DNA of 64,000 nucleotides from Parasedimentitalea denitrificans (GCF_011813015.1 NZ_QHLQ01000007.1:1-64000), one strand, 5' to 3'. Counted from the first letter of the stretch, positions 1 to 8,117 are shown. Program-made: numbers and translations. Notes: generated from the letters alone by a model not told the origin.

Positions 1-33
1 GGTCTTGTAAGTCGTCGGTGTCCACCTGCTCAT
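1..33 (-). CDS. IS5-family transposase, N-terminal fragment cut by the window edge
   Basis: An ATG at 33 reading leftwards gives MSRWTPTTYKT before the window ends. IS5-type transposases commonly start with a short basic stretch and a TTYKT-NW motif, and this frame sits at the expected distance from the inverted repeat that begins at 97. Only eleven residues are visible, so intactness cannot be judged. Confidence 0.5.
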   Translation of the reverse strand, partial: MSRWTPTTYKT

Positions 34-97
34 GAACCCCAACTATCACGCTGGATTCATACAGTGAATCCCATTAACCGATTTGTGCAACAAAGCC
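1..97 (-). mobile_element. End of an IS5-family insertion sequence, running off the window start
   Basis: Read on the minus strand, position 97 begins GGCTTTGTTGCACAAAT, which resembles the terminal inverted repeat of IS5-family (IS903-like) elements. About 60 bases further in, an ATG at 33 opens a frame encoding MSRWTPTTYKT, like the N-terminus of IS5-type transposases. The element lies inside the AraC-type gene at 98-980 and destroys its helix-turn-helix domain. The other end and the target duplication lie outside the window. Family assignment rests on the repeat and eleven residues, so the subgroup is uncertain. Confidence 0.7.
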
Positions 98-980
98 GTA
101 CCAACTGAGAAAAACTAAGCCCTGCCTGAGCCAATCTACGTTGCAGTGTCCGTGTTGACAGGCCTAACGCACTGGCCAGTTCGTAGGTTTTCCACTGCCG
201 AGCAATATCAAGCATCATCAGATCCGTTATTGTCTCTAATAGTATTGCCAAAGAGAGATCTTCGACGGGAGGTAAATCCACTTGCGGCGGGCTGTTCTCT
301 GGCGGGTTAATGGCTTGGGAGATAGAATGCGCCTGCCATCCGATGGTCCAGCTGCTGGTCAAAAGCTCTCTCGGGTCTTCGGGCAGACAGAACGCGCATT
401 GTTGGCGAATGCGGACTGATCCGCCCAATTGCGAGGCCATATCACACCAGAGATTGCGGCAGCCAATGCCCTCTAGAAGACCAATAATCAGGCCGCAGAT
501 CAGTAAATTTTCTGGCGTTGTCGGGGCGGTGTCACTTGTTGCACGCCGTCTGAAACGTGCGCTATTCTCCGTGACGAGATCTATTTCCATTCGATTGCTC
601 GAGTGAGCAAACACCTCGAACCGACGCCATTTGTCAAATAAGACAGCTGGAGTTTCAGAGCAAAGCGCACTGCGCCAAACCGGGTCATAGGTGACCTGAT
701 TAATCTCCTGCCCAATAGAAAGCAGTGCCTTGGGCCCGCATTCACGCGCAACCATCTGGAGCATGTCACGTTTGGCTCCCGCCGGGGCCTGCGCTTGGCG
801 CAATGCGTCGATGCCATCCGTAGACACAGACAGCAGCCCCGGATTGTGTTTTTGCATATAGACAGCAATCAGCTCAATCAGGCTTGCTTTGGCAAATTCA
901 CGGATCGAAAATTCTCCACAGCTATTTGGTATCCTTGTGCCATCATGATTTAAACAGATAGGCCTAGCCTGTCTCCGCAA
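98..980 (-). pseudogene. AraC-family transcriptional regulator, disrupted by an IS element
   Basis: The surviving reading frame has an N-terminal effector-binding-like region of about 230 residues, then the start of an AraC helix-turn-helix (ELASALGLSTRTLQRRLAQA, continuing to SFSQLVR). Homology stops exactly where the IS5-type repeat begins at 97. The last residues and stop codon come from the IS, so the second DNA-contacting helix of the AraC fold is missing. The frame starts with TTG at 980 and overlaps the end of the molybdenum hydroxylase gene by 17 bases, so it was probably co-transcribed with it and may have controlled it. The true start is unsure, because no good ATG or ribosome site is visible. 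Probably inactive. Confidence 0.75.
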
Positions 981-3192
981 AAATATCCTCGTATCTTATC
1001 GGTAGGCGGCGGCAGCGATGCCCGGTTGCTGCAAACACAGCGTTTGCAATAGCCGCAGGCACCGGGGGAAGCGCAGATTCACCAACTGGAGCTGGCGGTG
1101 TACCCGGAGGGGCAAGTAACGCCACATGGACCTCTGGGGAGGACCCATGTCGGAGTGGTTCGTATGAATGGAAGTTGTCTTGCTCCACCCGACCTTCTGC
1201 AAACGTAATCTGTTCGTTCAACGTCATACTGCAGCCCCAAGTGACATTTCCCATTATCTGGCTTTCGACCTGATGGGGATTAAGCACCAATCCGCAATCC
1301 TGTGCGCACCACACCTTGGTTACCCTCAAAGTTTTAGCTGCATGGTCGATCGTTAGGTCCGCGACAACAGCGACGGCGGTTTCATCCTTATAGACCGCAC
1401 AAGCCAACCCACGCCCAGTGTCTTCAATTCTAGCTTGCCCCCAGTTCGAGATGTCGCCGACCTTGCGCACTACTTCGGCCAGACGGGCGCTGCTTGCAGG
1501 TAGGTTTTTCAACCGAAACTGCAATGGGTCGATGCCAGACTTGAAGGCCAGCTCATCCATCATAGACTCGATTGCAAAGGCATTTGGAGCGGCGCCAAGG
1601 CCACGCCAAGCATTGATAGGAACCGGAGTGCGAATGGCTGAGTGGCGTATGCGCTTGTTTGCCATCTCATATGGGGGGCGGATCCCGCGTGTTGTGCCTT
1701 GATCAGGGGTTGCCAGATCAATTGCCTTACCAATCAAACCGGGCGCCAAGCCGGTAAGAATGGAAGACGATACAACATCATGGTCCCAATGGGTTATGAA
1801 ACCGTCCTCACTGACACCCGCATCGATGAAGTGCGAAAATCCGGGCTGAAAGTAGTTGTTTTGAAACTCGGCCGCGCGGTCCCACTGTACCCGGACCGGC
1901 AGGTTGAATTTTGCAGACAAGCGCGCCGCAGCTTCGGAAGCCTGACACATCACCCGTCCACCAAAACCGCCGCCAATACGATGGGTATGTACCACGACGT
2001 CCTCTGCCTCGCGGTCGAGGATTTTCGCCACTCTTTTCTGCACAAAAAACGGATCTTGGGTCCCACACCAAACTTCGACCTTGTCCGCTCTAACCCAGGC
2101 TAGGCCGGAGCGTGGTTCTATTGCTGCATGGGCTGCAAACGGCGTATCATAGCGTCCCGAAGAGCGATGCAGTGCAGATTGTTGCCCGACCTCAAGGTCA
2201 CCGGATTGGTCCAACGTATGGGTGAAATCATCTTCTGCCCGCAGCCTCTCTACATCAAGAAGGGCGTCAATCTGTTCCTGACCCAAATCAGGACCGGTCT
2301 GCCATTCGACATCTAAGACCTCCAGAGCCTCGGAAAGGATAAACGGTGTGCTGGCGACCACCCCGACAAAGCCAGCAGCCTCGTCGATTTCCACTCCAAG
2401 GACGCCCGGTATTGCCGTCGCTCCGGTGCTGTTAGCCGCCACAAACCGCGCGCCAAAACTGGGCGGCTGTACAACTGCGCCAAATGCCATGTCAGGTAAG
2501 GATATGTCCCGTGCGTAGGCCATCTGACCTGTGACAATTGCGGTCAGATCATGGTGCAACCAGCTTTGCCCGATCGTTTGGTGATCCGTTGTTGGCCGAA
2601 GGGCGTAGCGCTTCAACTTATCATTTTCTATCAGCCGGTTGTCAGCAATGATAAAGTCCGCAGCGGGCACCAAGGCCGCGTACCCAATCGTCGTACCGTC
2701 TGGTAACTTAAAACCCGAGCGCCCGTCCAAAATCTGTTCCGTACTCAGGCCAGTTTTCTCTGCAGCCACGGCCCTTAGGGCCTCACGCAGTTGCGCCGCA
2801 GCCCATGATACAGGATCAAAGAAATTAGCAATGCTCTGGCTGCCAACAGTCATCTGAAACGGCGGTGTCTGGTTCGTGTCGGGTAATATGCATTCAATGT
2901 CAGTCTGCTCAATATTCAGCTCTTCGGCCACGACCTGTGTTAACCCCAAAGCAGCGCCTTGCCCCATTTCCATTCGGGGGCAATAAAACCGGACACGCCC
3001 GTCGACCAATATTTGAATCCATGTCAGTCCATCCTTGTCGTTAGGGGCACCAAAGGTTGGCAAGGCAGGTATCTTGTCGCGCACCACAGGAACCGCGCCA
3101 AAACTAGCCACCGTTATCCCAGCGGCTACCCAGCCGGTCTTTTTCAAGAAACGTCGGCGGCTGATGGACTTCATTTTTGTCGAAGACTCCAT
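964..3192 (-). CDS. Molybdopterin-binding subunit of a periplasmic aldehyde/isoquinoline-type oxidoreductase (IorB-like)
   Basis: Large subunit of a two-component molybdenum hydroxylase that oxidises aldehydes or N-heterocycles and passes electrons to the partner 2Fe-2S subunit. The start carries a twin-arginine signal (SRRRFLKK, residues 11-18) followed by a hydrophobic stretch, so export folded to the periplasm is expected. Family motifs include MGQGAALGLTQVVAEE, HRIGGGFGGR, AWRGLGAAPNAFAIE and the C-terminal GESALPPVPAAIANA, whose Glu is the expected catalytic base. At about 742 residues it matches the IorB-like family. ATG at 3192 is preferred to the in-frame TTG at 3198; it lies two bases after the small-subunit stop. 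The substrate cannot be read from sequence. Confidence 0.88.
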   Translation of the reverse strand: MESSTKMKSISRRRFLKKTGWVAAGITVASFGAVPVVRDKIPALPTFGAPNDKDGLTWIQILVDGRVRFYCPRMEMGQGAALGLTQVVAEELNIEQTDIECILPDTNQTPPFQMTVGSQSIANFFDPVSWAAAQLREALRAVAAEKTGLSTEQILDGRSGFKLPDGTTIGYAALVPAADFIIADNRLIENDKLKRYALRPTTDHQTIGQSWLHHDLTAIVTGQMAYARDISLPDMAFGAVVQPPSFGARFVAANSTGATAIPGVLGVEIDEAAGFVGVVASTPFILSEALEVLDVEWQTGPDLGQEQIDALLDVERLRAEDDFTHTLDQSGDLEVGQQSALHRSSGRYDTPFAAHAAIEPRSGLAWVRADKVEVWCGTQDPFFVQKRVAKILDREAEDVVVHTHRIGGGFGGRVMCQASEAAARLSAKFNLPVRVQWDRAAEFQNNYFQPGFSHFIDAGVSEDGFITHWDHDVVSSSILTGLAPGLIGKAIDLATPDQGTTRGIRPPYEMANKRIRHSAIRTPVPINAWRGLGAAPNAFAIESMMDELAFKSGIDPLQFRLKNLPASSARLAEVVRKVGDISNWGQARIEDTGRGLACAVYKDETAVAVVADLTIDHAAKTLRVTKVWCAQDCGLVLNPHQVESQIMGNVTWGCSMTLNEQITFAEGRVEQDNFHSYEPLRHGSSPEVHVALLAPPGTPPAPVGESALPPVPAAIANAVFAATGHRCRRLPIRYEDIFAETG

Positions 3193-3194
3193 GA

Positions 3195-3659
3195 TCAAGC
3201 CTCCTGCGCAACGCGGGTAATGGCCTGCCGAATGCGGTCATAGGTGCCACAGCGGCAGAGGTTGCCGTTCATTTCTTCACGGATCTCTGCTGCTGTCGGG
3301 GCTGGATTACGGTGTAGCAGGGCTGATGCAGTCATGATCTGTCCCGCCTGGCAATAGCCACATTGGGGCACACCTTCTGCGATCCAGGCCTGCTGAACCG
3401 GATGCAAACCTTCGCCAGAGCTGGTTTGGTCCAGACCTTCGATGGTTGTGACCTCTACGCCGATAACATCCGAAACGTAGGTTTGGCAGGATCGCGCTGC
3501 GACACCATCAAGATGCACGGTGCAAGCGCCACACAGCCCAATTCCACATCCAAACTTGGTGCCTGTCAGCATGACAAAATCACGAAGGAAATCGAGCAAT
3601 GTCACATTTTGTAAATCGTCGGGCACCGCAATCATATCGCCATTGATAACTATTTCCAT
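3195..3659 (-). CDS. 2Fe-2S subunit of the molybdenum hydroxylase (IorA-like)
   Basis: Small electron-transfer subunit with two [2Fe-2S] clusters. The N-terminal plant-type ferredoxin motif is CGIGLCGACTVHLDG with a later Cys, and the C-terminal four-helix domain has CGYCQAGQ and CRCGTY. At 154 residues it matches the family. The chosen ATG at 3659 is preceded by AAGGGGAA at good spacing; upstream in-frame starts give an unlikely extension. It is first in the order small subunit, large subunit, AraC-type regulator, with only two bases between the first two genes. There is no FAD subunit nearby, as expected for IorAB-type enzymes, which probably donate to cytochrome c. Confidence 0.88.
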   Translation of the reverse strand: MEIVINGDMIAVPDDLQNVTLLDFLRDFVMLTGTKFGCGIGLCGACTVHLDGVAARSCQTYVSDVIGVEVTTIEGLDQTSSGEGLHPVQQAWIAEGVPQCGYCQAGQIMTASALLHRNPAPTAAEIREEMNGNLCRCGTYDRIRQAITRVAQEA

Positions 3660-3923
3660 GAGTGGTTCCCCTTTTGGGGGTTGTGTTAAAGGCAACACCG
3701 GGGTGCCGATATGATAATCACGCCAAAAGCAAAGAGGGCGGTACAGCGTAAATCGTCAGATATCCCCTTCCAGATTTCGGATTTTGATTTTCGTGATCTT
3801 TAGTTTGTCGGCGCCGGTGCGTGTTGAAGGATGTCGAAATCCTGAGGTTGAAACACCCGTATCTCTTCCCTAAATTGCGCAGGAATTCGACCACATTCCG
3901 CAAGAAATCCAGGGGCTGCATCT

Positions 3924-5789
3924 GTGACTGATACCGGCGTTAAAGAGACATTTTCCTTTCAAACTGAGGTGGGTCAGTTACTCGATATTGTCGCCGGATC
4001 TCTTTATTCGAACCGCGAGATCTTCCTAAGAGAGCTGGTGTCAAACGCGTCTGATGCTTGTGATAAGCTGCGCTATGAGGCGCTTACAGATCCCACACTC
4101 ACCGGCGGATCTGATCAATTTTCTGTTTCTCTTGAGATCGATGAGAAAGCCAAAACCCTGTCCGTTTCGGACAATGGGATTGGGATGAACCACGATGACT
4201 TGCTTGAAACGCTTGGGACCATCGCGAAGTCAGGGACTGGGGCGTTTCTCAACGCCTTGAAGGATGGCGAAAAGGGCGAAATGGGGCTTATTGGCCACTT
4301 TGGGGTTGGCTTCTATTCCGCATTCATGGTTGCCGACAAAGTTGATGTTTTGACGCGAAAAGCAGGCGAAGACACAAGCTGGCAGTGGTCATCGGATGGC
4401 AAAGGCGAATTTACCATTGAGCCCGGTGATAGGGTCGCATGCGGTACAACTGTGGTGCTACACCTGAAGAAGGACGCGAAAGAGTTCCTCGAAGAGGTCC
4501 GCGTTCGCCATATTATCAAGACCTATTCTGATCACATTAGCTTTCCGGTGACGCTGGGTGGCGAAGCTCTAAATTCGGCCTCTGCCATTTGGACCCGTGC
4601 CCCAAAGGATGTGACCGAAGAGCAGCACACAGAGTTCTACCATCATACTTCGCATGCCTTTGATAAGCCTTGGCTTACTCTGCATAGCCATGTCGAAGGC
4701 GCGGTGAGCCACACGAGCCTTCTGTATGTGCCCACGACCGCCCCAATGGATCTGTACGATGCTGAACGCAAAAGCCATGTGAAGCTTTATGTGAATCGGG
4801 TGTTTATCTCGGAAAACACCAAGGATCTTGTGCCTGCAAATCTGAGGTTCCTTCGGGGTGTCGTCGACTCACAAGACCTCTCGCTGAATGTATCCCGCGA
4901 GATGCTTCAATCGGACCCGACGCTGGCGAAGATCAAAACAGCTCTCAGCAAGAAAGTGATCGGAGCACTTAAGAAGAAAGCCAATAAGGCCCCGGAAGAA
5001 TATGCGAACTTTTGGGGGAATTTCGGCGCGGTCGTAAAGGAAGGCTTGATCGAAGATCCGGCCTTGCGGGATCGGTTGCTTGAAATTTGTCGTTTCTCTT
5101 CAACTCACAATGAAGAGCTGACCAGCCTTGCGGACTACGTTGGACGCTGCAAAGAGGGCCAGGACGCGATTTACTATATTGCAGGTGATGATGCGAAAAA
5201 AATATCGCAGTCACCGCACTTGGAGGGTTTTAAAGCCAAAGGCGTGGAAGTCCTGTTGTTGGCAGACCATGTCGATGAGTTCTGGCTTCAACACATCACT
5301 GAATTTGAAGGCAAGACGTTCAAGTCTGTTACTCGCGGGGCAACTGATCTGGACAAAATCAGTAGTGATGCAGATGCAGCTGATGACAAGGATGATGCAG
5401 AGACACCTGAACTTGATAATCTTATTGCAGCGGTAAAGCTGGAACTTGGAGATTTGGTCAAAGATGTGCGCCCGTCCAAGCGGTTAACCGATAGCCCGGT
5501 GTGCTTGATCGCAGACGATGGCGACATGGACGTCAATCTGGAACGGCTGCTGAAGCAACATGGCCAGTTGATGGAAGGCATGCCGCGGGTTCTGGAACTA
5601 AACCCAGACCACAGAGTTGTGAAAAAGTTGGCCGAACGTGCAAAAGGCGACGCGGTTGCGTCAGATACGTTGCTACAAGATGCGGCGCATTTGTTGCTGG
5701 ATCAGGCTCGGATCTCCGACGGCGAGGCACCTTCTGATCCTGCGGAATTCGTTCGCCGCCTTAGCGCAGTTATGGACAGCGCATTGTAG
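3924..5789 (+). CDS. htpG: Molecular chaperone HtpG (Hsp90)
   Basis: Cytosolic ATP-dependent Hsp90 chaperone. The N-terminal GHKL ATPase region shows SNREIFLRELVSNASDACDK, then SVSDNGIGMNHDDLL and the lid-proximal GHFGVGFYSAFMV. The middle domain includes FLRGVVDSQDLSLNVSREML. The full 621 residues fit bacterial HtpG. The frame begins with GTG at 3924, with AGGGGC about eight bases upstream. An acidic run (DADAADDKDDAETPE, near residue 487) lies before the C-terminal dimerisation domain, where other HtpG proteins have a variable linker. It is transcribed away from the molybdenum hydroxylase genes, and the 264-base gap presumably holds both promoters. Confidence 0.97.
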   Translation: MTDTGVKETFSFQTEVGQLLDIVAGSLYSNREIFLRELVSNASDACDKLRYEALTDPTLTGGSDQFSVSLEIDEKAKTLSVSDNGIGMNHDDLLETLGTIAKSGTGAFLNALKDGEKGEMGLIGHFGVGFYSAFMVADKVDVLTRKAGEDTSWQWSSDGKGEFTIEPGDRVACGTTVVLHLKKDAKEFLEEVRVRHIIKTYSDHISFPVTLGGEALNSASAIWTRAPKDVTEEQHTEFYHHTSHAFDKPWLTLHSHVEGAVSHTSLLYVPTTAPMDLYDAERKSHVKLYVNRVFISENTKDLVPANLRFLRGVVDSQDLSLNVSREMLQSDPTLAKIKTALSKKVIGALKKKANKAPEEYANFWGNFGAVVKEGLIEDPALRDRLLEICRFSSTHNEELTSLADYVGRCKEGQDAIYYIAGDDAKKISQSPHLEGFKAKGVEVLLLADHVDEFWLQHITEFEGKTFKSVTRGATDLDKISSDADAADDKDDAETPELDNLIAAVKLELGDLVKDVRPSKRLTDSPVCLIADDGDMDVNLERLLKQHGQLMEGMPRVLELNPDHRVVKKLAERAKGDAVASDTLLQDAAHLLLDQARISDGEAPSDPAEFVRRLSAVMDSAL

Positions 5790-5871
5790 TGCCCCCCTTG
5801 GCGTGAACTAAATGAAGCCTACTAGCCATGTCCTGCTTGGCGGTCTGGATGGCTGGCAGAACGCTACTGCC

Positions 5872-6048
5872 TCAGTTGCAGATTTCTGCATGAGGACTTA
5901 TGGGCCTAAGCTTCCCAGCTTCGGTCAGCATCCATGGTTGCCCAAACAAATCAGATTTTTCTGAGGAATAGTGCTTGCGGGTCGCCCGTTTGATATCTTT
6001 GACGATCTTCTCGCTAGGGCTTTTGCGTATTCCTGTTGTCTTTCTCAT
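5872..6048 (-). pseudogene. IS3-family transposase OrfA, N-terminal fragment
   Basis: A 58-codon frame whose first 30 or so residues match the basic N-terminus of IS3 OrfA proteins (RKSPSEKIVKDIKRATRK). The usual continuation through the helix-turn-helix and leucine-zipper region is replaced by an unrelated tail (DLFGQPWMLTEAGKLRPIS). It therefore marks a deletion or recombination junction near 5960. No function expected. Confidence 0.65.
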
Positions 6049-6134
6049 CGTCCACTCCTCAGTGGTTACGATGAGCCAAGAACTCTATCTTATCAAATAC
6101 CGCTATTTGAACCCATAAGCGCTGACGTCAGACA
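5872..6134 (-). mobile_element. Remnant of an IS3-family insertion sequence (left end plus truncated orfA)
   Basis: Read on the minus strand the remnant starts at 6134 with TGTCTGACGTCAGCGC, a TG-starting IS3-like end. After about 85 bases an ATG at 6048 opens MRKTTGIRKSPSEKIVKDIK, followed by RATRKHYSSE, closely matching the OrfA start of IS3-family elements. After SSE (about 5962) the match is lost; the frame runs on with unrelated residues to a stop at 5872. No OrfB integrase and no second end are present, so the element is dead. The flanking bases 5790-5871 and 6135-6227 hold nothing I recognise. Confidence 0.7.
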
Positions 6135-6227
6135 TGCTCAAATGGCGCGACCAGCCATTCATCATTCAGGCGCGAAAAATTCCAAATTCCGGCGATCCAG
6201 GGATAAGGAGTAGCTTTGTTGAGGGCA

Positions 6228-7121
6228 TTAATGACTATGAAACCGATCTGCCAAAAAATCCACGAACACCCGTATTTTAGGGGCAAGGTTGCGTTTGTTG
6301 GCGAAAATTACAGCAATATCCGCGTTTGTTTGGGTGTATTCAGGTATGAGCCTGACGAGATCACCTGCGGCAATTCTTTCAGCCACCAAATAGTTGGACA
6401 ATCGCGCGATTCCCAAGCCAGCCAGCGCAGCTTTGTATACAGCGTCGGCGCTGTTACCCACAAAGTTACCAGTCGCATCAACCGTGTGGCTGACACCGCC
6501 CAACTTGGCATGCCAAGCATTCCTGCCAATAACATTAGACATGCGTAGACAATTGAATTTCGACAAGTCGCTAAAGGATTTTGGGCTGCCATGACGTTCG
6601 ATGAATCCCGGTGATGCACACAGAATACGTTCGTTCTTCATGATTTTCTTCGCAATGACATTTGGGTTGGTCAGTTGCTCCGCAAAGTTTATAGCAACAT
6701 CAAAGCCCTCTTCTTCAAGGTCAACCTGCCGGTCGGTCAGCTCCAACGACACCGTTATTTCGCGGTAAAGATCCAGAAAATCCGGCAAAACACTGATCAG
6801 TTGGGACTTGCCAAAAACCACGCTTGAAGCAACACGGATCGTGCCCATAGGCCGACTATTGAACGCGGAGAAATGATCCTCAGCCTCCAGAAACCTATCG
6901 GCCATTGATCGGCACTTTTCATAATACTCTCGGCCATCCTCTGTCACGGACACACCAGCTTTTGTGCGATGTAAAAGCCGACGTCCGACACGGTCCTCTA
7001 AATGTCCGATCTGTTTGCTCACAGCAGATGGCGTTTGTCCGCTCGCTCTGGACGCCGCCGAAATGCTTCCCATTTCAACGACTTTCACAAAAACCAACAT
7101 CTGTGCGGATGCATCCATCAT
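6228..7121 (-). CDS. LysR-family transcriptional regulator
   Basis: A 297-residue LysR-type regulator. The N-terminal winged helix-turn-helix reads SISAASRASGQTPSAVSKQI, followed by a linker helix and a periplasmic-binding-protein-like effector domain (from about residue 90: GTIRVASSVVFGKSQLI). The start chosen is the first of two adjacent ATG codons at 7121, preceded by GGAAAGGG; the longer open frame to 7262 adds an unrelated leader. It is divergent from two DUF1127 genes, and the shared 125-base gap has two palindromes that could be its binding sites. Its effector is unknown. It belongs to the broad CrgA/DmlR-like class. Confidence 0.9.
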   Translation of the reverse strand: MMDASAQMLVFVKVVEMGSISAASRASGQTPSAVSKQIGHLEDRVGRRLLHRTKAGVSVTEDGREYYEKCRSMADRFLEAEDHFSAFNSRPMGTIRVASSVVFGKSQLISVLPDFLDLYREITVSLELTDRQVDLEEEGFDVAINFAEQLTNPNVIAKKIMKNERILCASPGFIERHGSPKSFSDLSKFNCLRMSNVIGRNAWHAKLGGVSHTVDATGNFVGNSADAVYKAALAGLGIARLSNYLVAERIAAGDLVRLIPEYTQTNADIAVIFANKRNLAPKIRVFVDFLADRFHSH

Positions 7122-7187
7122 GCGTCGTACCCTTTCCTGCTTGGCACCCCCCCTATGCAAATTTACCGGATTGGAGACGGGGTATGT

Positions 7188-7228
7188 TTGCGCTACCTCT
7201 GCACTGCAGCATAAATACTGCAATGCAG
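7188..7228 (+). promoter_or_regulatory. Candidate sigma70-type promoter with two CTGCANTGCAG palindromes
   Basis: TTGCGC at 7188-7193 and ATAAAT at 7211-7216 are separated by 17 bases, giving a plausible promoter for the downstream DUF1127 genes. Two 11-base near-identical palindromes, CTGCACTGCAG (7199-7209) and CTGCAATGCAG (7218-7228), flank the -10 element, 19 bases centre to centre. This is a repressor-like layout between a LysR gene and its divergent neighbour. LysR binding is inferred only. Confidence 0.45.
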
Positions 7229-7246
7229 CGACAAAAAGGAAAACGC

Positions 7247-7495
7247 ATGATGCCAATGGCAATTTCTAGTAACAATGCACATTTGCAAGCCGTTCTGGAT
7301 GATCTCCGCTCAGGCTTTAAGCGCTTTCTGCTTGTAGCTCAGCAGGCAAACGAACGACGACGCATTTACCGAGCTACCGTTTGGGAACTCAACAACCTCA
7401 CCAACCGAGACTTGGCCGACCTTGGGATTTCCCGATCGCACATTCGCCAACTTGCGCTTGAGGCATCACAAAAAGGTCGGGCAAATGAAGTATAG
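7247..7495 (+). CDS. DUF1127 small protein (CcaF1-like)
   Basis: An 82-residue protein whose C-terminal half has the DUF1127 (YjiS-like) pattern: RRIYRATVWELNNLTNRDLADLGISRSHIRQLALEA. DUF1127 proteins are small, arginine-rich and often RNA-associated. In Rhodobacter the DUF1127 protein CcaF1 is encoded upstream of, and co-transcribed with, the CcsR small RNAs, which it helps process. Here too, hairpins with CCUCCC loops follow downstream. The start is the first of two ATG codons at 7247, behind AAAAGGAAAA. It overlaps the next gene by 11 bases. Which of the two DUF1127 genes is the functional CcaF1 counterpart is not certain. Confidence 0.8.
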   Translation: MMPMAISSNNAHLQAVLDDLRSGFKRFLLVAQQANERRRIYRATVWELNNLTNRDLADLGISRSHIRQLALEASQKGRANEV

Positions 7496-7751
7496 AGAAA
7501 GCAGCTACGTTAGTTCGGCACCCTATCTGTTAATACAGGACGTATTTTCCGAACTATGGACATCACTCGGAAAGGGGGCATCCAATGTGCGTAAAACTGT
7601 GGCGCAGTGCATGCTCAGGCTAAAAATTGCTAGAATGCAGGCCGCGTTGAGCCGCCTCACAGATGAACAACTAAAACAAATAGACCTAAAGAGAAGTGAC
7701 ATCGGGCAACGTGCAGCATACCTGATTACGTATGAGTACGACGGACTATGA
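7485..7751 (+). CDS. Second DUF1127-like small protein
   Basis: An 88-residue protein starting at ATG 7485, inside the end of the preceding gene, so probably translationally coupled. The C-terminal part (RMQAALSRLTDEQLKQIDLKRSDIGQRA) follows the DUF1127 pattern of a helix, L-x-x-L, then D-I/L-x-R-x-D-I, but is more diverged than its neighbour. Its N-terminal 45 residues carry no recognised domain. It lies immediately before the anti-Shine-Dalgarno hairpin cluster. It may be a duplicated CcaF1-type factor or a diverged partner. Confidence 0.7.
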   Translation: MKYRESSYVSSAPYLLIQDVFSELWTSLGKGASNVRKTVAQCMLRLKIARMQAALSRLTDEQLKQIDLKRSDIGQRAAYLITYEYDGL

Positions 7752-7818
7752 AACCAGGATCAGACACAATACGGAGCTGATTCTCTCCGAAATCGACGCC
7801 CGTCTATAAGAGCGGGAT

Positions 7819-7941
7819 CGAGAGGTGCCAGGCCTCTCTCCTCCCAGAGTTTACCTGACATCTACCTTGACGGTTCTTCCTCCCAGAAGCCGTCATCGCT
7901 TGGGGCTGGCACCTTCTCCTCCTCCCGAGGGTGCCAGCCTC
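7819..7941 (+). ncRNA. Probable CcsR/cuckoo-type small RNA cluster with CCUCCC loops
   Basis: Three consecutive hairpins present a pyrimidine anti-Shine-Dalgarno motif in the loop. Hairpin A: CTCT-CTCCTCCC-AGAG at 7834-7849, with an alternative GAGAGG/CCTCTC stem beginning at 7820. Hairpin B: TGACGG/CCGTCA arms (7868-7873, 7890-7895) with an inner TTCT/AGAA around TCCTCCC. Hairpin C: a 12-bp stem (7902-7913 with 7930-7941) around CTCCTCCTCCC. This matches the CcsR ('conserved CCUCCUCCC motif') or cuckoo RNA architecture of Rhodobacterales, found downstream of DUF1127 genes and processed from a shared transcript. RNA ends and number of mature RNAs are inferred. Confidence 0.72.
7902..7941 (+). 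terminator. Terminal hairpin of the small-RNA cluster
   Basis: GGGGCTGGCACC (7902-7913) pairs with GGTGCCAGCCTC (7930-7941), one G-U pair included, closing a 16-base loop that itself carries CTCCTCCTCCC. It is followed by a short T-containing stretch (ACTTTAGA) rather than a long T-run, so termination may be partial. It is the last structure before the LacI-type operon. Confidence 0.55.
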
Positions 7942-8085
7942 ACTTTAGACCTAAGTGGCAGCAACAGATCTGTGTTTGCAAAATGGATACCATGAGGCGT
8001 CAGAAAAATCAGGCCGCAACGGTTCAAGAAACGTTGGTGAAGCCTCTGTGGCGTTGCGGAATGAAAAAAAGATAGTCGCCCATTG

Positions 8086-8101
8086 CCGAAACCGGTTTCG
8101 G
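8086..8101 (+). promoter_or_regulatory. Perfect 16-bp palindrome, candidate LacI-family operator
   Basis: CCGAAACCGGTTTCGG is perfectly self-complementary with the central CG pair typical of LacI-family operators. It ends 16 bases before the start codon of the lacI-type gene, so that regulator probably controls itself and the transporter operon downstream. I did not notice a second copy in the window. Confidence 0.6.
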
Positions 8102-8117
8102 AACAAATCATCGCCGT

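Noticed and set aside
3718..3921. 67-codon minus-strand ORF between iorA and htpG
   Set aside because: No recognisable features; it covers the divergent promoter gap.
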